A stretch of DNA of 13,508 nucleotides, from NCBI GenBank assembly GCA_937902565.1, contig CALFMX010000020.1:1-13508 (forward strand), read 5' to 3'. This document shows positions 1 to 6,627 of the stretch, one piece after another. The translations under genes and the position numbers were made by a program. The notes under the pieces were generated by a model. That model was not told where the DNA came from and did not search any database. It saw only the letters and a program-made list of their open reading frames with translations. The DNA is from an uncultured Spirochaetales bacterium. GTDB lineage: Bacteria; Spirochaetota; Spirochaetia; Sphaerochaetales; Sphaerochaetaceae. Each line of letters opens with the position of its first letter. Position 1 is the first letter of the stretch.

Positions 1-303
1 TATGGAGGTACATAAGAAACACCAAAGGATGACAAGACCAAGAAGTCTCCCGACGACCGGTCCGAGGAGGATCTGGCTGTATTCAATGATTGTCTTCCCG
101 GGGAATCTAAGACTAAGTTTGGTTACGAGAACAGCAAAGGGTATGGTAATGACAGCACCGATAATAACGGCAATCCACACGTCCTGAACATGGTTTATGT
201 TGCTTATCAATGAGAATACCAAGGTGACCGGCACAATTCTTAGAACTATTAACACAGCCATGAACTGGCGGCCTGATATCTTCCCGCCCTCGAGAACAGT
301 CAT
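1..303 (-). CDS. gerB: Spore germination receptor subunit B (GerB family), N-terminal part
   Basis: Integral-membrane B subunit of a nutrient germinant receptor, an APC-superfamily-like permease of the spore inner membrane that works with the A and C subunits. The gene runs off the left edge: 101 codons are present, with no stop. The start ATG (303-301) overlaps the gerA stop in an ATGA arrangement, as is usual for A-B germination operons. The N-terminus begins MTVLEGGKISGRQFMAVLIV, the family's entry into helix 1, followed by a hydrophobic stretch with VPVTLVF, then ISNINHVQDVWIAVIIGAVI as helix 2, and later a short G-K-T-I-I-E-Y segment typical of GerB and Spo0 permeases. A C subunit would be expected further left. 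The family call is firm; the germinant cannot be told. Confidence 0.88.
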   Translation of the reverse strand, partial: MTVLEGGKISGRQFMAVLIVLRIVPVTLVFSLISNINHVQDVWIAVIIGAVITIPFAVLVTKLSLRFPGKTIIEYSQILLGPVVGRLLGLVILWCFLCTSI

Positions 304-1946
304 GTTGACCCCCTCTTCCCAGGGCTGCCGGAAATCTTGTTTTCTTGAGGCTTCGGTGCCCTTGGCATAAGGCCTCTGGACTGTCTCCTAAGGTCACTCT
401 TTCCTGTAAACTCCGGACGAGTATCCATTGCCCACCATGGAAGTCTAATAAGGGTATCTTTCAGATCAGATGCAACAACCGGCGCAATAGGTTCTAAGAA
501 CGGAACACCGAATGAGCGAAGCGAAGATAGATGAATTGCTACGACTGAAAACCCAAATACAACTCCAAACAAACCAAGTGTGCCTGCAAGAAGAATTATG
601 GGAAAACGAAGCAACCTTACAGCAATGGAAAGGCTGAAGATAGGGGTAACAAATGATGCAATTGCAGTTAAGGCAACGACTATTATCATTGCAGATGAGA
701 CCAAACCTGCACGAACCGCGGCTTCCCCCAGGATTAGAACGCCTACTATACTAATGGCAGGTCCGTAGATCTTAGGCAATCTAACCGCAGCTTCTCGTAA
801 TATCTCGAAGGACAGTTCCATGAGAAGAGCTTCAAATATGGCAGGGAAAGGAACACCTTCGCGCTGAGCTGCTATGGCAAGAACCAAGGGGGTAGGAAGC
901 ATCTCCTGGTGAAATGTGGTGACTGCCACGTACAATGCCGGAAGCAAGAGTGCAATAAAAAATGACGCATACCTGAGAAGTCTCACCGCAGATGCGATAA
1001 AGAAACGCTCGTAATAATCCTCAGGCGAAGTAAGAAACAGCAAGAATGTGACCGGAGCAATAAGGACAAAAGGTGTGCCGTCTGTAAGTATTGCAATCCT
1101 TCCTTCAAAGAGTGCGCCAGTTACTCTGTCAGGCCGTTCTGTGCGAAGAATGGTGGGAAACGGCGAAAAAGGTGCATCCTCAAGGTATTCCTCCAGCTGT
1201 CCACTTTCCTGGATGCTGTCTATGTCAATCCTTGTAATCCTATCCCTGGCCTCTTGGACAACTTTGTCGTTGGCTATACCTTTGATGTAAGCAATTGCCA
1301 CTTGAGTACGACTGACCCTTCCAACAGTGAACTCCTCGATCCAAAAACTCGGATCCTTGATCCGCCTTCTGAGCAAGCTCGTATTGATCCGTAAGACCTC
1401 ACTAAACCCTTCCCTTGGCCCACGAATAACCACTTCGCTCATGGGCTCCTCAACACTGCGTTTCTCAAACCCGCGCACATCACAAACGAACGCCACAGAG
1501 CTTCCGTCCAAGATTATCCCGCACTTGCCTCCGGCTATTGAGTGAAACAAATCGGCTATATCGGAAACCTGCTTTACGTCTGAGAGTAAGATTAGCCGGT
1601 TTTTCAGCATATCTTGAACTTGAGCTGAAGACAACCGTTCCGGTTCGAGGAGCTCAGAAGTCACCCCTATGGGCTTGATAATTGCCTCACTGACAAGAGC
1701 TGTATCAACCATTCCATCGATATGAACTACCAATACAGCTATACCCGGACTTATCCCGAATCTCACCTCGCGAATAATTAGGTCACAACTGTTACCAAAG
1801 GCATCCCTAATGAAAGCTTCGTTTTCTCGGAGCTTTCTGCTGAGAAGCGTTTGGGGTGAACTTGGGCAGGCTCCCGGAGCTCGACTATCCTTCCTTTGCC
1901 TCGACAGCAAGCGCTTTAATACTTTCGACAAAATACCCAAAGCCAC
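300..1946 (-). CDS. gerA: Spore germination receptor subunit A (GerA/GerKA/SpoVAF family)
   Basis: A subunit of a spore germinant receptor in the inner membrane of the endospore, needed to sense nutrients and start germination. At 548 residues it is slightly longer than most family members. Residues about 30-285 form the soluble N-terminal domain, with the family landmark RGPREGF near 176 and a Q-L-E-E-Y-L-E-D segment near 250. Conserved P-D-R and G-R-I-A-I-L-T-D-G-T-P stretches lead into the membrane domain (several helices, about 290-480). The tail is basic and proline-rich. The start is a GTG at 1946: a stop codon lies in frame just upstream and an AGGGGG ribosome site sits 10 bases before it. 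The gene overlaps gerB by four bases. SpoVAF is the main alternative within the same family; the gerB neighbour favours a GerA-type receptor. Confidence 0.93.
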   Translation of the reverse strand: MALGILSKVLKRLLSRQRKDSRAPGACPSSPQTLLSRKLRENEAFIRDAFGNSCDLIIREVRFGISPGIAVLVVHIDGMVDTALVSEAIIKPIGVTSELLEPERLSSAQVQDMLKNRLILLSDVKQVSDIADLFHSIAGGKCGIILDGSSVAFVCDVRGFEKRSVEEPMSEVVIRGPREGFSEVLRINTSLLRRRIKDPSFWIEEFTVGRVSRTQVAIAYIKGIANDKVVQEARDRITRIDIDSIQESGQLEEYLEDAPFSPFPTILRTERPDRVTGALFEGRIAILTDGTPFVLIAPVTFLLFLTSPEDYYERFFIASAVRLLRYASFFIALLLPALYVAVTTFHQEMLPTPLVLAIAAQREGVPFPAIFEALLMELSFEILREAAVRLPKIYGPAISIVGVLILGEAAVRAGLVSSAMIIVVALTAIASFVTPIFSLSIAVRLLRFPIILLAGTLGLFGVVFGFSVVAIHLSSLRSFGVPFLEPIAPVVASDLKDTLIRLPWWAMDTRPEFTGKSDLRRQSRGLMPRAPKPQENKISGSPGKRGST

Positions 1947-1972
1947 GTTTTGTCATCCCCCTAAAGCTTGCC

Positions 1973-2026
1973 TCAAGAATCACGACTGGCTAAGTCTGAC
2001 TCGAGGTATCTCTCCGGGATTTCCAT
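1973..2026 (-). CDS. Possible 17-codon leader ORF upstream of gerA
   Basis: A short reading frame (MEIPERYLESDLASRDS) begins at ATG 2026 and ends with TGA at 1973, 26 bases before the gerA start. An AGGAGG sequence lies 11 bases before its ATG, as good as or better than the gerA ribosome site. It sits directly after a hairpin. It could be a translated leader peptide, or only chance in the 192-base gap between hfq and gerA. No homolog is recognised, and an ORF this short is expected by chance fairly often. Confidence 0.25.
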   Translation of the reverse strand: MEIPERYLESDLASRDS

Positions 2027-2041
2027 GGGTATTGTTGCCTC

Positions 2042-2065
2042 CTATGGGAGATCCTATCCCCATAG
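2042..2065 (-). repeat. Hairpin in the hfq-gerA gap
   Basis: Perfect 7-base inverted repeat, CTATGGG (2042-2048) with CCCATAG (2059-2065), around a 10-base loop. Read on the minus strand, the last bases of the stem run into the AGGAGG that precedes the short leader ORF, so folding could limit access to that ribosome site. There is no T-rich tract after it in either direction, so it is not a clear intrinsic terminator. The rest of the gap between gerA and hfq shows no convincing sigma-A, sigma-G or sigma-K promoter by eye. Confidence 0.4.
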
Positions 2066-2138
2066 CAATTTTGCGCTCATTTCCCTCCGGAATGCGCCTA
2101 CCAATTTGCTGTTGAAATAGCTCTGTCAGGGAAGGGAA

Positions 2139-2387
2139 TTATCCGGATTCGGCATTCTCGCTCTTATCTCTTGTGGGAATGAAATTCACTGAGCGTGAAG
2201 GAGTTATCGTGGATATTGCATGCTTGTAGATGAGGTCTTGCCGAGTACCGTCGCTGACAACTATAGTGAAGTTGTCAAACCCCGTAATTACTCCTTTTAT
2301 CTGGTAACCGTTGAGTAGGTAGACTGTAACTGCAATATTCTGGGAACAAAGAAGCTCGAGGAATCTGTCCTGAAGATTTTGAGTCAT
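2139..2387 (-). CDS. hfq: RNA chaperone Hfq
   Basis: Sm-like hexameric protein that binds small RNAs and mRNAs in the cytoplasm. The 82-residue product carries the full fold. An N-terminal helix, N-L-Q-D-R-F-L-E-L-L, is followed by Sm1 with VTVYLLNGYQIKGVITGFDN, and Sm2 contains the signature YKHAIS about 60 residues in. The tail is short and charged, as in Firmicute Hfq. I chose the second methionine (2387) rather than the ATG at 2402, because GGGAG lies eight bases before 2387 and the homologous N-terminus starts there. It follows miaA by 21 bases on the same strand; miaA-hfq is a widely conserved pair and they are probably cotranscribed. Confidence 0.96.
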   Translation of the reverse strand: MTQNLQDRFLELLCSQNIAVTVYLLNGYQIKGVITGFDNFTIVVSDGTRQDLIYKHAISTITPSRSVNFIPTRDKSENAESG

Positions 2388-2395
2388 CTTATTCA

Positions 2396-2400
2396 CTCCC
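2396..2400 (-). promoter_or_regulatory. Ribosome binding site that fixes the hfq start
   Basis: GGGAG on the minus strand at 2400-2396, separated by eight bases from the ATG at 2387. It overlaps the last base of the alternative upstream ATG (2402-2400), which itself has no comparable site. This supports an 82-residue rather than an 87-residue Hfq. Confidence 0.65.
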
Positions 2401-2408
2401 ATTACTTT

Positions 2409-3407
2409 CTACATTGCGGCCATTTTGCCTTTTATCAGAGCCAACACGCATCTTGCAGCTTCTTCTTTCGATTCCAAAGCTCCTACATCTAACCACTCCA
2501 CACGTGGATCAGCTCTGAACCAAATAAGCTGTCGTTTTGCGTACCTCCTTGTATCCCTCTTGATAAGTTCCACCGCCTCCTCAAGCGAGCATTCACCTTT
2601 GAGGTACCGGACAGTCTCCTTGTATCCCAGGGCTTGCCCGGAAGTCAATGTTCTACTGTAGCCATGCTCCAGAAGTTGCCTTGTCTCTTCTACCAGCCCC
2701 ATTTTAATCATTTTGTCGCACCTATGCTCTATCCTCTCGTACAACGATGCTCTTTCACGGACCAAGCCGATCATTACCAGCCTGTCAAAACGTGCTCTCT
2801 TCCTTCGTCGCCCCTCCCGCCACATGTCTGAGATAGGGCGACCTGTAGTGACATACACCTCGAGCGCTCTGATGACTCGTCTTTTGTCATTGGGATGAAT
2901 CTTTCGGGCAGCTTGAGGATCCACCTCTTCAAGCCTGGCATGAAGTGCGTCCGGCCCCTTTTCCTTAGCTTCCTCTTCCAAAGATTCTCTTACCTCGGGT
3001 GATGCGCCTTCCCAGGGAAACAGAAACCCGTCAACTATTGCCTTGATATAAAGACCCGTCCCGCCCACCAGAATAGGGATGCGGTGTCGCGAGGTTATGT
3101 CTGAAATCGCAGCTTCAGCCAATTCTTGAAATATGGCAACATTAAAATCTTCATCCGGAGTTACAACGTCTATGAGATGATGAGGTACAGTCTCCCGCTC
3201 ACTGAGGCTTGGCTTCGCAGTCCCAATATCCATATACTTATATACTTGCATGGAATCACATGACACTATCTCACCGCAAAGCTCCTCTGCAACCTTGATA
3301 GAGATATCTGTTTTCCCTACTGCGGTAGGACCTGTGATTACCACAAGCCAGTCCGGCGCCTGAGAATTCTTTACCTGATTCACTGAGTCATTCACAGAAC
3401 CTAACAC
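2409..3407 (-). CDS. miaA: tRNA dimethylallyltransferase MiaA
   Basis: Transfers a dimethylallyl group to N6 of A37 in tRNAs that read codons starting with U. All main family motifs are present. Counted from the GTG at 3407, they are the P-loop GPTAVGKT (26-33), DSMQVY (51-56), T-A-K-P-S, PHHLIDV, GGTGLYIKAI, and GQALGYKE with D-T-R-R-Y-A-K-R-Q near the C-terminus. The 332-codon length is slightly above the usual 300-320. The true start is uncertain. In-frame GTG codons lie at 3407, 3395 and 3383, none with a strong ribosome site, and the DNA join at about 3410 may have removed the native start and upstream region. The enzyme core is intact. The stop lies 21 bases before hfq. Confidence 0.94.
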   Translation of the reverse strand: MLGSVNDSVNQVKNSQAPDWLVVITGPTAVGKTDISIKVAEELCGEIVSCDSMQVYKYMDIGTAKPSLSERETVPHHLIDVVTPDEDFNVAIFQELAEAAISDITSRHRIPILVGGTGLYIKAIVDGFLFPWEGASPEVRESLEEEAKEKGPDALHARLEEVDPQAARKIHPNDKRRVIRALEVYVTTGRPISDMWREGRRRKRARFDRLVMIGLVRERASLYERIEHRCDKMIKMGLVEETRQLLEHGYSRTLTSGQALGYKETVRYLKGECSLEEAVELIKRDTRRYAKRQLIWFRADPRVEWLDVGALESKEEAARCVLALIKGKMAAM

Positions 3408-3416
3408 ATCCTTCGG
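3405..3416. other. Probable chimeric junction 1 (Firmicute / spirochaete-like)
   Basis: Left of this point the DNA is about 40-43% GC and encodes spore-former genes; right of it the DNA is about 60% GC and encodes a Gram-negative zinc uptake operon. The znuA reading frame shows homology only from about 3412 (F-G-Y-F), with a stop in the same frame at 3376. The breakpoint therefore lies between the miaA start region and codon 3412. No insertion sequence, direct repeat or tRNA is visible. Confidence 0.75.
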
Positions 3417-3681
3417 CTACTTCCTTGACTCCTTCTCCATCAAGCAGGAGGCGGTCGAGACCGGGGGCAAGGAGCCGACGGCAAAGGATCTCGAACGCCT
3501 CATCACCCGTGCCAAGGGGCAGGGGGCCAAGGCGATCTTCGTCCAGAAGCAATTCCCCGCAGCCAGTGCCCAGCGTGTGGCCCAGGCGGTCGGGGCTACG
3601 GTGGTTGCCCTCGACCCCCTCGCCTACGATTGGCTCGCCAATATCCGGGTTATGGGCGCAGCCCTCAAGGAGCGGCTATGA
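3412..3681 (+). CDS. znuA: Zinc ABC transporter substrate-binding protein, C-terminal fragment
   Basis: Periplasmic metal-binding lipoprotein-type receptor of cluster A-I that delivers Zn (or Mn) to the ZnuBC importer. Only the last 89 codons remain, of a protein that is normally about 300 residues; the N-terminus with the signal sequence and three of the metal ligands is missing at the DNA join. The retained part has G-Y-F-L-D-S-F, then GGKEPTAKDLERL, the strand K-A-I-F-V-Q, and A-L-D-P-L-A, whose Asp is the usual fourth metal ligand of the family. The stop TGA (3679-3681) overlaps the znuC ATG. The fragment is cut by the junction, so it is not evidence of a natural pseudogene. Confidence 0.85.
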   Translation, partial: FGYFLDSFSIKQEAVETGGKEPTAKDLERLITRAKGQGAKAIFVQKQFPAASAQRVAQAVGATVVALDPLAYDWLANIRVMGAALKERL

Positions 3682-4442
3682 AAGACAAACCCATCGCCCT
3701 CAAGTTTTCCGGTGTCTCCTTCTCCTATGCCCACCTCGACGTGCTCAGCGATGTCACCTTCCACTTCCATAGTGGTGAGTTCATCGCCCTCGTCGGGCCC
3801 AATGGCTCGGGCAAGACGACACTCCTCAAGCTGATCCTCGGCCTTGAAGAGCCAACGAGCGGGACCATCGAACTGCTTGGACACTCGCCCAAGCGCAGTC
3901 GCTCCCTCATCGGCTACGTGCCCCAGCACGTCTCCTACGACCCCTCATTCCCCATATCGGTGGGCGAGGTGGTGCGTATGGGGATGGTGGAGAGCAGAAA
4001 GCGATACCGTACAAGCCATGGTGAAGCGGTCATGAAGGCCCTCACCCAAGTGGAGATGGAAACCCTCGTCAACCGCCCCTATAGCGAGCTCAGCGGTGGC
4101 CAGCGGCGCAGGGTACTGGTGGCCCGCGCCTTGGTAGGGGAGCCTGCCATGCTGGTCCTTGATGAGCCGACGGCGAACATGGACCGTGAGAGCGAGCGAC
4201 GCCTCTACCATACGCTCAGCGCCCTCAAGGGGGAGACGACAATCCTCATCGTCACCCACGACATGAGCCAGGTCTCTGCCCTTGTCGACCGTGTCTTCTG
4301 TATCGATGCCCTGAGCGAGACTACCGGTTCACGAACGGTTGTCCAGCATCCGCTTGAGGATGTCGATGACACCACCAAGCGGGTTCTCCATGATACGGCC
4401 ATCCCGGCCGACCAGTGCTGGCAGGAGGTTCGAAATGGGTAA
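3678..4442 (+). CDS. znuC: Zinc ABC transporter ATP-binding protein
   Basis: ATPase subunit that powers metal import through ZnuB on the cytoplasmic face of the inner membrane. The 254-residue protein has all ABC motifs: Walker A GPNGSGKTT (40-48), Q-loop Q83 within Y-V-P-Q-H, signature LSGGQ (138-142), Walker B MLVLDE (158-163) and switch histidine H194 in THD. I use the ATG at 3678, which overlaps the znuA stop as ATGA; the frame is open further upstream, but only inside znuA. It overlaps znuB by eight bases. Zinc is preferred over manganese because of the Fur-family gene at the end of the operon, but the ATPase itself cannot separate the two. Confidence 0.94.
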   Translation: MKDKPIALKFSGVSFSYAHLDVLSDVTFHFHSGEFIALVGPNGSGKTTLLKLILGLEEPTSGTIELLGHSPKRSRSLIGYVPQHVSYDPSFPISVGEVVRMGMVESRKRYRTSHGEAVMKALTQVEMETLVNRPYSELSGGQRRRVLVARALVGEPAMLVLDEPTANMDRESERRLYHTLSALKGETTILIVTHDMSQVSALVDRVFCIDALSETTGSRTVVQHPLEDVDDTTKRVLHDTAIPADQCWQEVRNG

Positions 4443-5298
4443 CATCGCCTCCTTCTTCAGTGCGCTCTTCTCTCCGGACTTCCCCTTTGTCCGCAATGCC
4501 TTCTTCGCCGGTGCCCTCTCCTCGATCCTCTTTGGCCTCCTCGGTTCGGTGGTGACGGTGAAGCGGATCGCCAGCCTCGCGGGGGCTATCAGCCACGCCG
4601 TACTCGGCGGTATCGGGATCGCCCTCTACCTCTCGGCCACGGGGAAGGTTCCCCACCTCTCCCCGATGGTCGGTGCGATCATCTTCGCCCTCCTCTCGGC
4701 CCTCCTCATCGGTACGGCATCGCTCAAGTCCAAGCAACGTGAGGATACGGTCATCCAGGCGATCTGGGCGATCGGGATGTCCATCGGGGTGCTCTTCATG
4801 GCAAAGACGCCGGGCTACAGCGACCCGTCAAGCTACCTCTTTGGCAACATCCTCCTCATCTCGGCCCAGGACCTCTGGCTGTTGTTGGCCCTCGACATCG
4901 TGGTCATCATCCTCATCTCCCGCTTCTACGCCCAGCTGGAAGCCACTGCCTTTGATGAGGAGTTTGCCCAGGTACGGGGCATCCCCACCCAGGCGGTCTT
5001 TCTGGTCATCCTGGCGGTGACCGCCATCGCGGTGGTGTTGCTGCAGACCTTCGTCGGAATCGTGATGGTCATCGCCATGTTGACGCTCCCGGCAGGGACG
5101 GCGGGCTTCTCTGCAAAGAACCTGGCAATGATGATGGTCTCCTCTACGATCTACTCCTTCATCTTCTCGACGGCAGGCCTTGCCGCCGGCTGGGCATTTG
5201 ACGCCCCGGTCGGAGCGATGGTGGTGGTCATAGCAGGGCTCTTCTACCTGGGCATGCTCCTCTTCAATGCGCTGAAGAAGCGGAGGAGGCGGTCATGA
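4435..5298 (+). CDS. znuB: Zinc ABC transporter permease
   Basis: Membrane subunit of the metal importer (ABC-3 family), 287 residues with about eight hydrophobic segments. Family features include GSVVTVKRIASLAGAISHAV near residue 40, the loop with T-A-S-L-K-S-K-Q-R-E-D, and the D-E-E-F-A-Q-V-R-G-I segment before the late helices. Start: ATG 4435 has AGGAGG six bases upstream, inside the end of znuC; a start further upstream would add 32 non-homologous residues. The basic tail K-K-R-R-R-R-S ends in a TGA that overlaps the next gene, so translation is probably coupled throughout the operon. Confidence 0.93.
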   Translation: MGNIASFFSALFSPDFPFVRNAFFAGALSSILFGLLGSVVTVKRIASLAGAISHAVLGGIGIALYLSATGKVPHLSPMVGAIIFALLSALLIGTASLKSKQREDTVIQAIWAIGMSIGVLFMAKTPGYSDPSSYLFGNILLISAQDLWLLLALDIVVIILISRFYAQLEATAFDEEFAQVRGIPTQAVFLVILAVTAIAVVLLQTFVGIVMVIAMLTLPAGTAGFSAKNLAMMMVSSTIYSFIFSTAGLAAGWAFDAPVGAMVVVIAGLFYLGMLLFNALKKRRRRS

Positions 5299-5684
5299 CC
5301 AAGATACGAAGGGGTCTGCTCCAGATCCTGGAGCAGGCGAGTGAGCCGCTCTCGGTGTCGGCCTTGCTGCAGCACCCTGAGGTAGGGTGCAACCAGGCCA
5401 CGGTCTACCGAAGCCTCCACTACCTTGAGCAGAGCGGCTATCTGGACAGCTTTGTGCTGCACTGCACCGACCATGGTACCGAGCGTTACTATAGCGCTGT
5501 CACCGAGGCGTCGAAGCACACCCACTGGTTCCATTGTACGGTCTGCCACCGGTTCACCGACATCGGCGCATGCCTCCTGGACGAGGAGCTGAAGCGGTGG
5601 GAGCGGCAGTATGGTTTTACGATTACTGACCACACCTTCTTTCTCACCGGCGTGTGCGACCGGTGCAAGGAACAGGCTACTTGA
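5295..5684 (+). CDS. zur: Fur-family metal regulator, probably Zur
   Basis: Fur superfamily repressor of 129 residues, last gene of the znu operon, starting in an ATGA overlap with znuB. A winged helix occupies about 1-60, with the recognition helix in NQATVYRSLHYLEQSGYL (33-50). The metal and dimer domain follows: H75, H77, H80, then C81-x2-C84, and a second C121-x2-C124 pair, which together form the structural Cys4 zinc site. Position in a zinc import operon supports a zinc-sensing role, presumably repressing its own operon when zinc is plentiful. The operator would lie upstream of znuA and is not in this window. It is short compared with the usual 140-150 residues. The gene ends tail to tail with the luxR-type gene, overlapping by eight bases. 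Confidence 0.85.
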   Translation: MTKIRRGLLQILEQASEPLSVSALLQHPEVGCNQATVYRSLHYLEQSGYLDSFVLHCTDHGTERYYSAVTEASKHTHWFHCTVCHRFTDIGACLLDEELKRWERQYGFTITDHTFFLTGVCDRCKEQAT

Positions 5685-6591
5685 GAAGGCTGAAGAGCTG
5701 CAGGCGGTTGTTGACCCCTACCTTGGCGTAGATGTTCTTGATGTGGGTCTTCACGGTATTGGGGGAGATGTAGAGCTGCTTGGCGATCTGCTGGTTGCTC
5801 AGGCCCTCGATGAGAAGAGCTATGATCTCCCCCTCCCGCTCCGAGATGCCGTACTTCTTGAAGACCTGGCCGTTGGTCACCTCTGCCTGTTCGTAGGTGA
5901 GGATGTAGCGGCGTGAGATGAAGTAGTAGAGGTACGCAGAGAGGATGGCAAACGAGAGGTAGACGAGCTTGAAGGAGCTCTCCTTGAAGAAGAGCAGGTC
6001 GAGCGGGAAGAGGATTAACAGCGGCAAGAAGGTGGCGATAATACCCTTGAGCTGCCGCTCCTCATCATAGGTCGAGGCCTTCTTGACGTATATGAGGGCG
6101 ATGATACCATGGATGACCAGGAACATCGAACCTGCGAAGAAGTGGTAGTGCATGGTGTCATCGAGGGCTGCCTGCCAGTCCCCCTTGCTCTTTGCTATGA
6201 TCACCCAGAGGCTGATGAAGAAGAAGAGGAGGATGAAGAGGGAGAGGAGCCGGGTGCCGAGCTGCTTCTGCTTGTCGGTTGCAGGGAGCAACTTGATGAG
6301 GTAGTGGCTCATCGTCAACAGGATGGTGGTGGTGAGGAGCACCGATACAATGGTCACTCCCAAGATGTAAATCTGATAGGCGAGCGAGGCAAGTTGGTCG
6401 GCATTCAGGCTCCGCCCCAGATAGGTTGAGAGCAGTGTCAGACACATCTGAAGGCTCAGCGGGGCAAAGACCATCAAGAAGGAACTGGTAAAACTATCCG
6501 CTACCCGAACACGTAGCACGATGCCCAAGATGGTAATCGAGAGCACCAGGGCGGTGGTTATGAAGAGCAAAATATCGGATAGGATGGCCAT
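5677..6591 (-). CDS. Membrane-embedded LuxR-type transcriptional regulator
   Basis: A 304-residue protein with a seven-helix membrane half and a DNA-binding tail. Hydrophobic segments fall at about 4-26, 32-57, 68-98, 113-134, 151-174, 183-204 and 208-232. The C-terminal 55-60 residues are a clear LuxR/NarL helix-turn-helix: ISEREGEIIALLIEGLSNQQ, then IAKQLYISPNTVKTHIKNIY. No receiver domain, PAS domain or kinase is visible, so the membrane half itself may sense a signal. I chose ATG 6591, with GGAGG five bases upstream; an ATG at 6627 would add 12 residues and lies next to the previous stop codon. It is the last gene of the exporter operon, which suggests it controls that operon or reports envelope state. 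The start codon lies at the edge of a 12-base inverted repeat. Confidence 0.8.
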   Translation of the reverse strand: MAILSDILLFITTALVLSITILGIVLRVRVADSFTSSFLMVFAPLSLQMCLTLLSTYLGRSLNADQLASLAYQIYILGVTIVSVLLTTTILLTMSHYLIKLLPATDKQKQLGTRLLSLFILLFFFISLWVIIAKSKGDWQAALDDTMHYHFFAGSMFLVIHGIIALIYVKKASTYDEERQLKGIIATFLPLLILFPLDLLFFKESSFKLVYLSFAILSAYLYYFISRRYILTYEQAEVTNGQVFKKYGISEREGEIIALLIEGLSNQQIAKQLYISPNTVKTHIKNIYAKVGVNNRLQLFSLLK

Positions 6592-6615
6592 GGACTCCTC
6601 CACGGCCATCCTATC
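6578..6615 (-). promoter_or_regulatory. Perfect 12-base inverted repeat enclosing the regulator's ribosome site
   Basis: The left arm at 6578-6589 (GATAGGATGGCC) is exactly complementary to the right arm at 6604-6615 (GGCCATCCTATC), with a 14-base loop. On the minus-strand transcript the loop holds the GGAGGAG ribosome site and the first bases of the start codon, while the codons after ATG form the distal arm. It begins 12 bases after the stop of the outer-membrane protein gene. It may act as an RNA hairpin limiting translation of the regulator, a partial attenuator (TTTT follows six bases after the stem), or a DNA operator for self-control by the dimeric regulator. The arms are seen directly; the role is inference. 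Confidence 0.6.
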
Positions 6616-6627
6616 ACAACAAAACAC

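Noticed and set aside
113..397. Minus-strand 94-codon ORF at the left end
   Set aside because: It is Cys/His-rich nonsense in another frame; the overlapping gerB and gerA frames give clear family matches.
3425..3772. Plus-strand Arg/Ser/Pro-rich ORF across the znuA-znuC border
   Set aside because: It is low-complexity out-of-frame translation; the znuA and znuC frames explain the region.
4339..4434. Longer znuB start at 4339
   Set aside because: The added 32 residues lie inside znuC and lack homology; ATG 4435 has a good AGGAGG six bases upstream.
6578..6615. The 12-base inverted repeat as a simple terminator of the outer-membrane protein gene
   Set aside because: There is no T-run directly after the stem, and the distal arm is the coding start of the next gene. 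A control element is more likely, although partial attenuation is not excluded.
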